DNA from: Collinsella aerofaciens
Lineage (GTDB): Bacteria > Actinomycetota > Coriobacteriia > Coriobacteriales > Coriobacteriaceae
Direction of reading: 5' to 3'
Length of the DNA stretch: 64,000 bases
Assembly: GCF_020181355.1 (NCBI RefSeq)
Contig: NZ_CP084004.1
Span: 62,001-126,000 of the forward strand
Below are positions 45,399 through 54,981 of the stretch, piece by piece (positions within the stretch are counted from its first letter, which is position 1; each line of letters opens with the position of its first letter). The notes under the pieces are model-generated. The model was not told where the DNA came from, did no database searches, and saw only the letters and a list, made by a program, of their open reading frames with translations. The position numbers were made by a program, and so were the translations under genes.

Positions 45399-46193
45399 TT
45401 AGGCGAGGCTCTCCAGCACGTGGCGAAGTTCTTGCTGGACGGCATGGTCGCGGTTGCAGCCCACGATGCGGTCGGCAACCGCCTTGAGCGCAGGACGCGC
45501 GTTTTGCATGGCGCAGCCCGTGCCGACAAAGCGAATGATCTCGTAGTCGTTCATCGAATCGCCAAACGCCATGACCTCGTCGCGACCAATGCCGTAATGC
45601 TCCGCGAGCTGCGCGATACCCGAGGCCTTCGACACACCAGGCTGCATGGCATCGATCCACGCGTTGCCCGAAGGCGCAAAAGTAAAGAGCTGACCAAGTT
45701 CGCGCTGTAGCACGTACGCACTGTCCATAACCGCACTGTCGTCGCAAAAGATACTCGCTTTGATGATATTTACGCTGGGATCGGGCAGCTCCCAAATACG
45801 CTCGGCATTGGGAAGGTCCTTATCGACCTCACGCACGAACTTGCACTCGTCATCGAGCAGGAAGGACTTGGTTCGGTCAAAGAGCGCAAGATGCAGATTG
45901 GGGAACGTCCTGACGGCTTGGGCGAGCCTTCGAATCGCCAGGTGGGAATACACCTCACGGTCTACCATCTTACCGTCGGCGTAGACCTGGGCGCCGTTAG
46001 CGGCGACAAAGTCCATCTTGTCGCGAACGGGCGCAAAGAACTCGCACAGGCGATCGTAGCGACGACCTGACGATGCGGCGAAATGCACGCCATGCTCGTG
46101 TAGCGCCAGAATCAGTTCGTAGGTCTCGGGAGGCACCTGGCCGTTTTCGTCAAGCAGTGTGCCGTCCATATCGGATGCAATCAGTTTAAACAT
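45399..46193 (-). CDS. Cof-type HAD-superfamily phosphatase
   Basis: This 264-residue protein has motif I IASDMDGTLLDENG, motif II AASSGRRYDRL, the Lys of SKASGIAQL and motif IV MAFGDSMNDYEII. It is of the same class as the gene at 42890 but only distantly similar. The substrate is unknown. Its ribosome-binding site AAGGGAG lies inside the 3' arm of a 13-pair hairpin, so translation or transcription may be controlled there. The upstream gene on this strand is adenine deaminase, 198 bp away. Confidence 0.9.
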   Translation of the reverse strand: MFKLIASDMDGTLLDENGQVPPETYELILALHEHGVHFAASSGRRYDRLCEFFAPVRDKMDFVAANGAQVYADGKMVDREVYSHLAIRRLAQAVRTFPNLHLALFDRTKSFLLDDECKFVREVDKDLPNAERIWELPDPSVNIIKASIFCDDSAVMDSAYVLQRELGQLFTFAPSGNAWIDAMQPGVSKASGIAQLAEHYGIGRDEVMAFGDSMNDYEIIRFVGTGCAMQNARPALKAVADRIVGCNRDHAVQQELRHVLESLA

Positions 46194-46198
46194 AGAAA

Positions 46199-46260
46199 AG
46201 CTCCCTTCGGGCTTGATGGAATCGGACGTATATCCAAAATCACCGTACCCAAAGGGAGCT
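46199..46260 (-). promoter_or_regulatory. Leader hairpin covering the ribosome-binding site of the HAD gene
   Basis: The arms AGCTCCCTTTGGG (minus strand, 46260-46248) and CCCGAAGGGAGCT (46211-46199) pair at 12 or 13 positions across a 36-base loop. The 3' arm contains the Shine-Dalgarno sequence AAGGGAG and is followed by TTTTCT and then ATG. It could act as terminator, attenuator or translational switch. Confidence 0.6.
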
Positions 46261-46391
46261 CAAATAAGACTCCGCGGGCGTAAACGTTACAAGGACCTGG
46301 CAAATAGCTCACACATGCCAGAGGTCCTACGGTCGCGGCGCCAGGCGACACGTCACCCCAACGACCAGTCGTTTAAGAACGTCCCCGATGA

Positions 46392-48212
46392 CTAGTCCGC
46401 GTAGGTGAAGGTCGTGACGTCGAACATGCCCTCGGGGCGGATGCGGAGCGTCGGGATGACCGGCAGGGGCAGGAAGATGATGCCCATGATGGGATCGAGC
46501 GGCGGCTCAATACCCATGGCACGTGCCTTGACCATAAAGTCGTCGTGCTGCGCGGCAACGTCCTCGGCCGTGCCTTCGCTCATCAGGCCACCGAGCGCCA
46601 GCGGAATGCGCGCCACGACCTCGCCGTTGCGCACTAGCACGTGACCACCCTGGCCCACGGCCTCAACAGCGGCCATCATATCGGCGGCGTTGTCGCCCAC
46701 CACGCACACGTTGTGCGAGTCGTGGCCGATCGTGGAGGCAATGGCGCCGCCCGTGATAGTGAAACCGCGCACCCAGCCTCGACCGATGTGCTTGCCGACC
46801 AGGCTCAGGCCAGCGGGGCCATCGCCATCGACGCCCTCGGCCTGCAGCGACACGCCGCGGCCATGGCGCTCAATCAGCATAATGCGACGCAAGTCCTCGT
46901 CAGTCTCGGGACGGACCATACCCGTGATGGCCTTACCCGGCACCACGTCAATCACAGCCTCGCCCGGCTTAAAGGCATAGTCGAACACGTCGAGCGATAG
47001 CTTCGGCAGCTTAACGGAAGCGCGCAGCTCGTCGGCAAGGGCCGCGACCTCGGCCATCTCGGGTGCGATCTCGCCCACAAAGGTGCCGTCCTGCGCCACC
47101 AGAGCACCGGCGGCATATACGCGATGCGGAGCCGTGGCAAACGTCAGGTCATTGAGCACCAGCAGGTCGGCACGCTTGCCCGGGGCGATGGCGCCACGCA
47201 GTTCGTGCGGGTCGCGGCAACCGTGGTCCAGGCCAAACGCCTCGGCCGTGGAGAGGGACGCCATGGAGATAGCGACCACGGGGTCGATACCGGCCTCAAT
47301 CGCCACGCGGCAGGCGTTGTCGATCATACCGGTCGAAAGCGCATCGGAGGGAGCGCGGTCGTCGGTCGCAAAGCAGCAGCGGCGGGCACGGGAAGGATTC
47401 TCCAACAGCATCGGAGACAGGTTGGCCAGGTCGTGGCTGCACGTGCCCTCACGCAGCATCACATACATGCCGCGGGACAGCTTGTCGAGCGCCTCCTCGG
47501 GAATCGTCGACTCGTGGTCGGCGATAATGCCCGCTGCGGCATAGGCGTTGAGGTCCTTACCGGCAACGAGCGGCGCATGGCCGTCGACCTGCTTGGACGG
47601 CGTCTGGTTGGCAGCATCGATGCGAGCACAGGTCTCGGAGTCAGCCATAAAGACGCCCGGCAGGTTCATCATTTCGCCCAGGCCAAAGACATCGCCCGGA
47701 TGCTCGGCAAAAAACTCCTGCATATCGGCGGCGGTAATCACGGCACCGGCCTGCTCGTCGGGCAGCGCGGGCACGCACGAAGGCATCATGTACTTGATGG
47801 AGATGGGCGCGCGGCGGCCATCCTCGATCATAAAGCGCAAGCCGTCGAGACCGGCAACATTGGCAATCTCGTGGCTATCGGCTATAGCGGTGGTGGTGCC
47901 GCGCGTGGCGGCCATACGCGCGTACTCGGCGGGACGGATGTTCGAAGACTCAATGTGCAGATGTCCGTCGATAAAGCCCGGGGCGATGTAGCGACCCTGG
48001 CAGTCGATGGCCTCGGCAGCCTCGTAGGTGCCAGCGGCATCGTCGCGCCCGTCATACAAAACGCCGACGATCACGCCGTCCTTAACGGCAACGCTGCCGG
48101 GTGCCACACGCTGACCATATACGTCGACGATCTGCGCATTGGTAAACAGCGTGTCGACGGGCACGCGGCCCTCGGCGGCCTCGATCACAGACCTCATGAC
48201 CTCAACGGACAT
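46392..48212 (-). CDS. ade: Adenine deaminase
   Basis: This 606-residue amidohydrolase-superfamily enzyme converts adenine to hypoxanthine and ammonia in purine salvage. The metal site begins PGFIDGHLHIESSNI (HxH) and continues with ADSHEIANVAG, GLGEMMNLPG and VDGHAPLV. A conserved CFATDDRAPSD supplies the catalytic Asp. The C-terminal part (IGHDSHNVCVVGDN) is typical of this type of adenine deaminase. The ATG at 48212 has AAAGGAG upstream. A hairpin of about 12 pairs at 46292-46328 lies after the stop but has no T-run. Confidence 0.94.
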   Translation of the reverse strand: MSVEVMRSVIEAAEGRVPVDTLFTNAQIVDVYGQRVAPGSVAVKDGVIVGVLYDGRDDAAGTYEAAEAIDCQGRYIAPGFIDGHLHIESSNIRPAEYARMAATRGTTTAIADSHEIANVAGLDGLRFMIEDGRRAPISIKYMMPSCVPALPDEQAGAVITAADMQEFFAEHPGDVFGLGEMMNLPGVFMADSETCARIDAANQTPSKQVDGHAPLVAGKDLNAYAAAGIIADHESTIPEEALDKLSRGMYVMLREGTCSHDLANLSPMLLENPSRARRCCFATDDRAPSDALSTGMIDNACRVAIEAGIDPVVAISMASLSTAEAFGLDHGCRDPHELRGAIAPGKRADLLVLNDLTFATAPHRVYAAGALVAQDGTFVGEIAPEMAEVAALADELRASVKLPKLSLDVFDYAFKPGEAVIDVVPGKAITGMVRPETDEDLRRIMLIERHGRGVSLQAEGVDGDGPAGLSLVGKHIGRGWVRGFTITGGAIASTIGHDSHNVCVVGDNAADMMAAVEAVGQGGHVLVRNGEVVARIPLALGGLMSEGTAEDVAAQHDDFMVKARAMGIEPPLDPIMGIIFLPLPVIPTLRIRPEGMFDVTTFTYAD

Positions 48213-48597
48213 ACATACTCCTTTAACCGTAGAAAAAAGCTGCGGAGCGGACAGACCTTCACCGCAGCAAGCCAATAGCCATTGTATGCCCAAACGATGG
48301 GTCAACAATACGCCTCTCCGCTTAACGGCACACGCCGCTTGGCGCAATGGGGGCAGGTTACTTTGCACCAATGACAAGGAGTGTCCCAAAGTGCCGGCAC
48401 AAAAGGAACGTCCCCAAGTGCCAACCACGGAAGCGCCGATGTTTTGGCATCGCCAGCGAGCGGGTCGCATTTGAGACAAGGTGACGTGAAACGAAAGGGC
48501 GCTGACCTTCTGGTCGCGCCCTTGAAGTTGAACGTCAGATTGTCCAAATGCGGCCCGCGCAGCGTCGGCCGGTCCGCCGTTCGGTAGAACGGCGGAA
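48213..48597. other. Gene-free spacer upstream of ade
   Basis: No convincing gene is seen in 385 bp. It holds dispersed-repeat words (GGGGGCAGGTTACTTTGCACC at about 48351, GAACGTCCCCAAGTGCC at about 48408). There is a hairpin AAGGGCGC...GCGCCCTT (about 48495-48524) that may end the tyrS message, and a CCGCCGTTC/GAACGGCGG stem next to the tyrS stop. The ade promoter should lie near its left end. Confidence 0.45.
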
Positions 48598-49809
48598 CTA
48601 AATCAACTTGAAGCCCTTGCGCTTACCCACAGAAAGGGTGTCGCCCAGCTTGAGGGCGCTGGGATCGATGTTGTAGCTCTTGGGAGCCACGGCCTTGCCG
48701 TTGATCTTGACGCCACCGCCGTCGATATCGCGACGAGCCTGGCCGGCGCTCGCCGAAAGGCCCAAGTTCTTGAGCAGGCCGGCGAGGTAGATCTGGCCCT
48801 CGTCGTTGACGGTCAGCTCGACATGCTTCTCGGGGAAGTCGGCAAGCTGGCCCTCCTTGAACACGCGGTCGAACTCGGCCTGAGCCTCGTCTCCGGCGCC
48901 GGCGCCGTGGTAGGTGTCGCACAGGTCGCGGCCCAGAGCGCGCTTGAGCTCGTAGGGGTCGGCAGAACCATCGGCCAGGGCGGCGTCGATCTTGTCGACC
49001 TCGGCCGGGGTGAGCGAGCTGGCCAGACGATAGTACTTGCCGATCATCTCGTCGGGGATGGACATGGTCTTGCCGAACATATCCTTGGGAGCGTCGGTCA
49101 GGCCGATGTAGTTGCCATAGGACTTGGACATCTTGCGCACGCCATCGGTGCCCTCGAGCAGCGGCATGGTGAGCGCGATCTGCGGCTCCATGCCCATCTT
49201 CTCCATGAGCTCACGGCCAGCGAGCAGGTTGAAGAGCTGATCGGTGCCGCCCATCTCGACGTCGGCCTTGATCTGCACGGAGTCGAAAGCCTGCATCACG
49301 GGATACAGGAACTCATGCAGGGCGATCGGCGTCTGAGACTGGTAGCGCTTGGTAAAGTCGTCGCGCTCGAGGATGCGGGCGACGGTGAACTTGGAGCACA
49401 CCTGCAGCAGACCGGCCAGATCCATCGAAAGGATCCAGTCACCGTTGTGCACGATGGTGGTCTTCTCGGGATCCAGGATCTTCATGGCCTGGCTCACGTA
49501 GGTCTCGGCATTGGCCTCGATCTGCTCCTGCGAAAGCTGCGGACGGGTGGAATTCTTGCCCGAAGGGTCGCCAATCAACGCGGTACCGTTGCCGATGATG
49601 AGGGTGACGTTGTGGCCCAGGTCCTGGAACTGACGCATCTTGCGCAGCGGCACGGCGTGGCCCAGGTGCAGGTCGGGGCTGGTGGGGTCGACGCCGAGCT
49701 TGATGTTGAGGGGCTCGCCCTTCTCAAGCTTCTTGCGAAGGTCGGCCTCGGGAACGATCTGCGCGGCGCCCGAGGTGATGATACGCATTTGCTCGTCAAC
49801 AGACAGCAT
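48598..49809 (-). CDS. tyrS: Tyrosyl-tRNA synthetase
   Basis: This 403-residue class I synthetase has the HIGH-type motif DLHLGHAVPLRKM and the KMSKS motif KMSKSYGNYIGL. The C-terminal S4-type RNA-binding domain reads GLSASAGQARRDIDGGGVKI. The substrate segment around VEMGGTDQLFNLLAGRELME is the TyrRS/TrpRS core. It is of the longer, TyrRS-TyrZ-like group (about 400 residues with KMSKS near 230). The ATG follows AAAGGAGGATACCC. The 96-bp leader has one short hairpin but is too short for a T-box. Confidence 0.95.
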   Translation of the reverse strand: MLSVDEQMRIITSGAAQIVPEADLRKKLEKGEPLNIKLGVDPTSPDLHLGHAVPLRKMRQFQDLGHNVTLIIGNGTALIGDPSGKNSTRPQLSQEQIEANAETYVSQAMKILDPEKTTIVHNGDWILSMDLAGLLQVCSKFTVARILERDDFTKRYQSQTPIALHEFLYPVMQAFDSVQIKADVEMGGTDQLFNLLAGRELMEKMGMEPQIALTMPLLEGTDGVRKMSKSYGNYIGLTDAPKDMFGKTMSIPDEMIGKYYRLASSLTPAEVDKIDAALADGSADPYELKRALGRDLCDTYHGAGAGDEAQAEFDRVFKEGQLADFPEKHVELTVNDEGQIYLAGLLKNLGLSASAGQARRDIDGGGVKINGKAVAPKSYNIDPSALKLGDTLSVGKRKGFKLI

Positions 49810-49905
49810 TGGGTATCCTCCTTTTGCTATAGCACCCTCGCCGAAAACGGCGGTGCTGGAAGTCCATAAACTCTCTTATGATAACAAACTGACGCGACGC
49901 GGCAC

Positions 49906-51864
49906 CTACGACAGGAAAATCCTCGTCCTGCCGCATGCGTCAATGGCAACTGGCAGACGTGTACCGTCACGCTCAACCAGATAGCGCACCTGCCGACGAC
50001 GCAAGCAGTCGCGGCAACGGACCTGTCCCGTCGCATCGGTGGCGCAGACGCCCTCGGCGGTCAGCAGGCAGTGCTCGCACACCATAAGCTCGGGACGGTC
50101 GGCGTCGACCGGACCAAAGACGCCGGGTTCAGCAGCCAGTTCGGCAATACGCTCCGCATCATTGCCGAGCAACTCGGCCGGCAAGTACACCCGCCCCGCA
50201 CCGAGTCCGCGCAGCCAGGTAAGCGTGGCCCGATTCGCGCAGAACACCGGCGCCGCCACGTCAAATGTCACGCCCAGCTCGCGAGCGATCACCACCTGTC
50301 CCAGGTTGCGGCAGACGACGCACCCGGCACGCTGCATCAGTGAGCGGGTCCGGTCAGCGTCACCCGTGCGGCACACCTCGTCAAGCACCACAACGGCGTC
50401 GGACAAATCGAGTTCTCCGCGCGGGTCGGCATCCATCAGCTGCCAAGCAAAAACCATGCGAGCGGGAACCGCGCACTCCACCAACTCCGTCGACGCACCA
50501 CCATCCACCGCAACGCCCTCAAAGGGCAGCACCTCAACGGCACGCGCAACGGGCGCAATCGCATCCGCCTCGGCCCGCATGCGCTCCAACACCGCCGCCG
50601 TCTGATCCAACACGCCGGCGCTGCGAATCAGGTATACCTCGCAGCCCGCGTCCACCTTACGCTTGCAATGCACGACGACGCGCTTCCCCGCTGCGGCATC
50701 CACCGGGCAGGGCACCTGCGGCCAGCGCTTGGGCACATCGGGACGCGTGTCGACACCCGGATAGAACCGAATCTCGAGCGTGTCACCCGCCGCCACAGCG
50801 GCGTCGAGCTCAACGGTCACCTCTTCGTGGCCCACAGCGACCAAGCGCCCCACGCGCACGCCCTGGTTAATTGCGCGCTCAAAGCTCATCAGCCCGGCAC
50901 CCGAACGCCCTCGCAGGTACGCATCGGTAAACCCACGGTTAAACGACCTTCCCAGCTCGCGCTCAAGCTCTTCCACGGCACCGGAGTCCCACGCGCCGTC
51001 GCGCAGCATATCGAGCGCCCGGCGCCACACCCGTACCACGTTGAATACGTAATCGGGGTTCTTCATGCGCCCCTCGATCTTGAGCGACGCCACGCCGGCA
51101 TCTACAAGCTCAGGCAGATGTGCAATACCCAGATAGTCGCGCGGGCACAGCAGGCGATCTCCCTCGACGGCAACAACGCTCTGTCCCGCCTCGTCCACTA
51201 GGTCGTACGCCAGACGGCACGGCTGCGTGCAGTCGCCGCGCATCGCCGAGCGCCCACGCCGCAGGGCCGAGAACTCGCACGCCCCCGAATAGCCGATGCA
51301 AATCGCACCGTGGCAGAATACCTCGATGGGCACGCCCGTGGCACATAGCGCCGCAATCTCGTCGACCGTCAGCTCGCGTGCCGTCGTCACGCGCTCGACC
51401 CCCAGCTCATCGGCGGCAAGCCGCACGGCGCCTTCGCTATGAGCGCCCGCCTGCGTGGACAGGTGAATCTCGACCCCGGGAATCGCCGCGCGCAGCGCGC
51501 AGGCCAACCCGGCATCGGCGACAATCAGAGCATCGGCGCCCAACTCCAGTGCATGAGCTCCCAACGCCACCGCGTCGGACAACTCATCGTCAAACACGAA
51601 CACGTTGAGCGTCACGTACACGCGCACGCCATGGGCATGCGCCACGGCGCAGCCGCGCGCAAACTCGTCATCCGTAAAGCCATGCGCGCTCACGCGGGCG
51701 TTAAAGCCGCCCAACCCCGCATAGATGGCATCGGCACCCGCGGCGATGGCCGCAAGCATCTGGTCGAGCCCGCCCGCCGGCGCCAGCAGCTCGGGCAGCG
51801 CCACACCGGCAGCATCCAATCCAGTCTCGTATTGTCCGCTCGGCCCCATCGCCCGAATCGCCAT
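49906..51864 (-). CDS. U32-family protein, RlhA-like (23S rRNA hydroxylation)
   Basis: This 652-residue protein has an N-terminal U32 TIM-barrel domain (ELLAPAGGLDQMLAAIAAGA, GADAIYAGLGGFNARV, EVFCHGAICIGYSGACEFS). The Cys-containing GDCTQPCRLAY is followed by LKIEGRMKNPDYV and a long C-terminal DUF3656 part. Length and arrangement agree with E. coli RlhA (YdcP), which hydroxylates C2501 of 23S rRNA using prephenate. Older annotation as a collagenase-like peptidase is misleading for this group. The ATG at 51864 has AAGGAG upstream. It precedes tyrS on the same strand by 96 bp. Confidence 0.85.
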   Translation of the reverse strand: MAIRAMGPSGQYETGLDAAGVALPELLAPAGGLDQMLAAIAAGADAIYAGLGGFNARVSAHGFTDDEFARGCAVAHAHGVRVYVTLNVFVFDDELSDAVALGAHALELGADALIVADAGLACALRAAIPGVEIHLSTQAGAHSEGAVRLAADELGVERVTTARELTVDEIAALCATGVPIEVFCHGAICIGYSGACEFSALRRGRSAMRGDCTQPCRLAYDLVDEAGQSVVAVEGDRLLCPRDYLGIAHLPELVDAGVASLKIEGRMKNPDYVFNVVRVWRRALDMLRDGAWDSGAVEELERELGRSFNRGFTDAYLRGRSGAGLMSFERAINQGVRVGRLVAVGHEEVTVELDAAVAAGDTLEIRFYPGVDTRPDVPKRWPQVPCPVDAAAGKRVVVHCKRKVDAGCEVYLIRSAGVLDQTAAVLERMRAEADAIAPVARAVEVLPFEGVAVDGGASTELVECAVPARMVFAWQLMDADPRGELDLSDAVVVLDEVCRTGDADRTRSLMQRAGCVVCRNLGQVVIARELGVTFDVAAPVFCANRATLTWLRGLGAGRVYLPAELLGNDAERIAELAAEPGVFGPVDADRPELMVCEHCLLTAEGVCATDATGQVRCRDCLRRRQVRYLVERDGTRLPVAIDACGRTRIFLS

Positions 51865-52026
51865 CGGCAAACTCCTTACCAAGGTATGCATTCACTCTGA
51901 AAAATGCCGTCTTCCAGCATACACGAGGCCTCGCGCGCCCCGTTTGGTTTATCGTGTAATAACTTATGTCCATCCTGCCCCGACGGCACATCCGCCGTCC
52001 GGCACGACATACCTGGAGGTCAATAT

Positions 52027-54222
52027 ATGGGTCCTCGCCAACGACAGGGACGCAGCCGTTCAAAGACGCATGCCCTGCCCATAATCCTGCTCTCGTTTTT
52101 GGGCTTTTTGCTTATCGCGGGCGTGGCGTTTGGCATCGGCATGGTCGGCAACGTCAACCGCTGGCTGTCCGATCTGCCCGACTACACCGACGCCAACGCG
52201 TATCTGGTGAGCGAGCCCACCGAGATCGTCGACTGCAACGGCAACAAGATCGCAAGCTTCTACACGCAAAACCGCAAGTCCATCACCAAGGACGAGGTCT
52301 CCCCCTACGTGCTGCAGGGCACCGTTGACGTCGAGGACGAGCGCTTCTACGAGCACGGCGGTATCGACCTGTGGGGTATCGCGCGTGCTGCGGTGGCAAC
52401 CCTCGGCGGCGGGCACGAAGGCGCCTCGACTATCACCCAGCAGCTGGTGCGCAACACCATCCTGCAGGAGGAGCAGTTCGACTCGACCATCGAGCGTAAG
52501 GTGCGCGAGGCCTACATCGCCGTAAAGATGGAGGACATGTACTCCAAAGACGAGATCCTCATGATGTACCTCAACACCATCTATTACGGCCACGGCGCCT
52601 ACGGTATCGAGGCCGCCGCCGAGACCTACCTATCCAAGAGCGCCGCCGACCTCACCCTGAGCGAAGCCGCGCTGCTCATCGGCCTTCCCAACTCGCCTTC
52701 GCAGTACGACCCCACGGTCAATCCCGACCTGGCACTGTCTCGCCGCAACAAGGTCCTCGACAACATGCTGCGCCTGGGCCACATCACCCAGGAGGAGCAC
52801 GATGCCGCACAGGCCGAGCCCATCACCCTCAACGTGACCGAGATTTCGGGCAGCGGCGTCGACGTATACTCGCAGCCCTACTTTGTCGCCTATGTTAAGC
52901 AGCTGCTGGAGCAGGAGTTCTCGACCGACGTGCTCTTTAAGGGCGGCCTGACCGTCAAGACCACCATCGACCCCACGATGCAGCAGGTGGCAGAGAATGC
53001 CGTCCGCGAGCAGCTCGACACGCTCTCACTCGACGGCCTGGACATGGGCATGGTCGTCGTCGACCCCAAGACCGGCTACATCAAGTGCATGGTGGGCGGC
53101 TACGACTACAACGCCGACGAGAACCACGTAAACCATGCCACGGCCAAGCGTCCCGTCGGCTCCACCTTCAAGGCCTTTACACTGGCAACTGCCATCCAAA
53201 ACGGCATGAACCCCAACGTCACCCTCAACTGCAACTCGCCGCTCAAGGCCAAGGGCACCACGACCGAGGTCCAAAACTACGCCAACCATAGCTATGGCAA
53301 CATCACGCTTAAGCAGGCGACGGCATACTCCTCCAACACCGGCTACATCCAGGTGGCGGAAGCCGTCGGCAACAGCAAGATCATCTCGCTCGTCAAAAAG
53401 CTCGGCATCGATCCCGCCAAGGACAACATCGAGGACGTTCCCGTCATGACGCTCGGCACCGGCTCGATCTCGCCGCTCGAGATGGCCGCCGCCTACGCGA
53501 CGTTTGCCAACGGCGGCTACTATCGCCAGCCGATCGCCATCACCGAGATTGACTCTCGTACCGGTTCGGTGCTGTACCAGCACACCGACAATCCCTCACA
53601 GGTGCTTACCGAGGGCGAGGCCGCCGCGGTCACCGATGTTCTGTCCGGCGTCATGCAGGGCGGCGGTACGGGTGCTGCCGGTGCCCTGAGCGTCAACCAG
53701 CCCTATGCCGGCAAGACGGGCACCACCGACAACACCACCAACCTGTGGTTCTGCGGCTATACCCCGCAGCTGGCGTGCGCTCTGTGGACCGGCTATTCCG
53801 CGGGCGAGATCCCTATCCAAAAATACGGCACAGACCTGCTGGGCGACAGCACCAACCTGCCTGTCTTTAAGCGGTTTATGAACACCGTTCTGACCGGTAC
53901 CGAGCGCGAGGAGTTTGCGACCGGAACGGCGCCCACCTACAAGAACAACAGCGTCTGGAAGTTCTACGGCACCAACAACACCAAGAAGACGGAGAACGAC
54001 GACAAGGACGAGAACGAGGACGAAGAGGAAACCACAACGACGACAACGACGACCACGACCACCGAGACCACAGGCGGCGACACCACCGGCGGCACCGGTA
54101 CGACCGGTGGCTCGACGGGCGGCTCCACTGGTGGTTCGACCGGCGGCGATGGCGGCACGCCTACGCCTACGCCTACACCCACTCCCGACCCCTCGCCCAC
54201 GCCTGACGATACGGTTGGCTAG
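52027..54222 (+). CDS. Class A penicillin-binding protein (PBP1A-type)
   Basis: This 731-residue bifunctional peptidoglycan synthase has a basic cytoplasmic tail, one membrane anchor (LPIILLSFLGFLLIAGVAFG), a GT51 domain and a transpeptidase domain. GT51 is marked by EDERFYEHGGID, GASTITQQLVRN and KDEILMMYLNTIYYG. The transpeptidase motifs are SxxK in RPVGSTFKAF, SxN in YSSNTGYIQVA and KTG in AGKTGTTDNT. The last 70 residues are low complexity: a Thr run, Gly-Ser-Thr repeats, then Pro-Thr repeats, probably extending into the wall. The ATG at 52027 follows TGGAGGTC. Transcription diverges from the U32 gene. Confidence 0.94.
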   Translation: MGPRQRQGRSRSKTHALPIILLSFLGFLLIAGVAFGIGMVGNVNRWLSDLPDYTDANAYLVSEPTEIVDCNGNKIASFYTQNRKSITKDEVSPYVLQGTVDVEDERFYEHGGIDLWGIARAAVATLGGGHEGASTITQQLVRNTILQEEQFDSTIERKVREAYIAVKMEDMYSKDEILMMYLNTIYYGHGAYGIEAAAETYLSKSAADLTLSEAALLIGLPNSPSQYDPTVNPDLALSRRNKVLDNMLRLGHITQEEHDAAQAEPITLNVTEISGSGVDVYSQPYFVAYVKQLLEQEFSTDVLFKGGLTVKTTIDPTMQQVAENAVREQLDTLSLDGLDMGMVVVDPKTGYIKCMVGGYDYNADENHVNHATAKRPVGSTFKAFTLATAIQNGMNPNVTLNCNSPLKAKGTTTEVQNYANHSYGNITLKQATAYSSNTGYIQVAEAVGNSKIISLVKKLGIDPAKDNIEDVPVMTLGTGSISPLEMAAAYATFANGGYYRQPIAITEIDSRTGSVLYQHTDNPSQVLTEGEAAAVTDVLSGVMQGGGTGAAGALSVNQPYAGKTGTTDNTTNLWFCGYTPQLACALWTGYSAGEIPIQKYGTDLLGDSTNLPVFKRFMNTVLTGTEREEFATGTAPTYKNNSVWKFYGTNNTKKTENDDKDENEDEEETTTTTTTTTTTETTGGDTTGGTGTTGGSTGGSTGGSTGGDGGTPTPTPTPTPDPSPTPDDTVG

Positions 54223-54247
54223 AAATTCATCCGGCCATTAGCAACAA

Positions 54248-54287
54248 GGCCCCCGAGCAGCTTATTAAAGTGCTCGGGGGCCTTTTA
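54248..54287 (+). terminator. Terminator of the PBP gene
   Basis: A strong GGCCCCCGAGCA/TGCTCGGGGGCC stem is followed by TTTT, 25 bp after the stop codon. Confidence 0.95.
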
Positions 54288-54411
54288 GTTTAAAGCGACC
54301 TGGTGGACGGCCTTTATACCGGCAAACAATATAGGGGGTACCGACCAACGTCGATACCCCCTTACAAGCCACCATGTCACGCACACAGTGCCGAGCGCAC
54401 GACCCGCACGC

Positions 54412-54849
54412 CTACTTGCGAGAATTGCTCAGCTTATTGATCAGCGCCTCGAGACGCTCGCCGTCCTCGGCCGTCTGGGCAATAACCAAAATCGTATCGT
54501 TGCCGGCAAGCGAGCCAAGCACATCGGGCAACTCTGCCGCATCAACGGCGGCGGCGATGCCGGAAGCCGTACCAGGCTGAGCCTTGATCATAACCAGATT
54601 ATCGGTGCGCAGAACGCCCGTTACGAGCTCGGAAACCATACGCTGCAGGTGCAGGTCCTCTGCCAGAACATAGATACCCTCGGGGAGCTTACGCAGCCCC
54701 ATATCGGCAATATCGCGAGAGACAGTCGCCTGCGTGCAATCAAAGCCCATAGCGCGGAGCTCATCGACCAGCACGCGCTGCGTGCGGACGTCCTTATTGC
54801 GCACAATATCTCTAATGGCATCCTGGCGCCCATTGCGTTTTTTAGCCAT
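54412..54849 (-). CDS. argR: Arginine repressor
   Basis: This 145-residue protein has an N-terminal winged helix-turn-helix (RQDAIRDIVRNKDVRTQRVL, CTQATVSRDIADMGLRKL). The C-terminal hexamerisation and arginine-binding domain carries the family motif GTASGIAAAVDAAELPDVLG. The following GNDTILVIAQTAEDG is also typical. It represses arginine biosynthesis and activates catabolism when arginine is bound. The ATG at 54849 lies after GGAGAGAGGG. No arg genes are in the window, so it acts on distant targets. A 38-bp palindrome lies 89 bp upstream. Confidence 0.95.
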   Translation of the reverse strand: MAKKRNGRQDAIRDIVRNKDVRTQRVLVDELRAMGFDCTQATVSRDIADMGLRKLPEGIYVLAEDLHLQRMVSELVTGVLRTDNLVMIKAQPGTASGIAAAVDAAELPDVLGSLAGNDTILVIAQTAEDGERLEALINKLSNSRK

Positions 54850-54937
54850 ACAAACCCTCTCTCCAAAAGATGGCGGAGACAATCAATCAGTGACTGAATA
54901 GTTTAACGCTATTTGAAGGCTTTTGTGTATAAGAACG

Positions 54938-54975
54938 CATTTCGAAACAATTCTATGCAAATTTGTTTCGAAATG
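54938..54975. promoter_or_regulatory. 38-bp palindrome with 13-bp arms upstream of argR
   Basis: CATTTCGAAACAA (54938-54950) and TTGTTTCGAAATG (54963-54975) are perfect inverted repeats 12 bp apart. The arms are AT-rich and each contains TTCGAA. The site is between the glycosyltransferase stop (54982) and argR. It may be an operator for argR or a non-classical terminator. Confidence 0.45.
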
Positions 54976-54981
54976 AGCCGT

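Noticed and set aside
49810-49905. T-box leader ahead of tyrS
   Set aside because: Only 96 bp separate the U32 gene from tyrS, and the conserved T-box sequence and specifier loop are absent.
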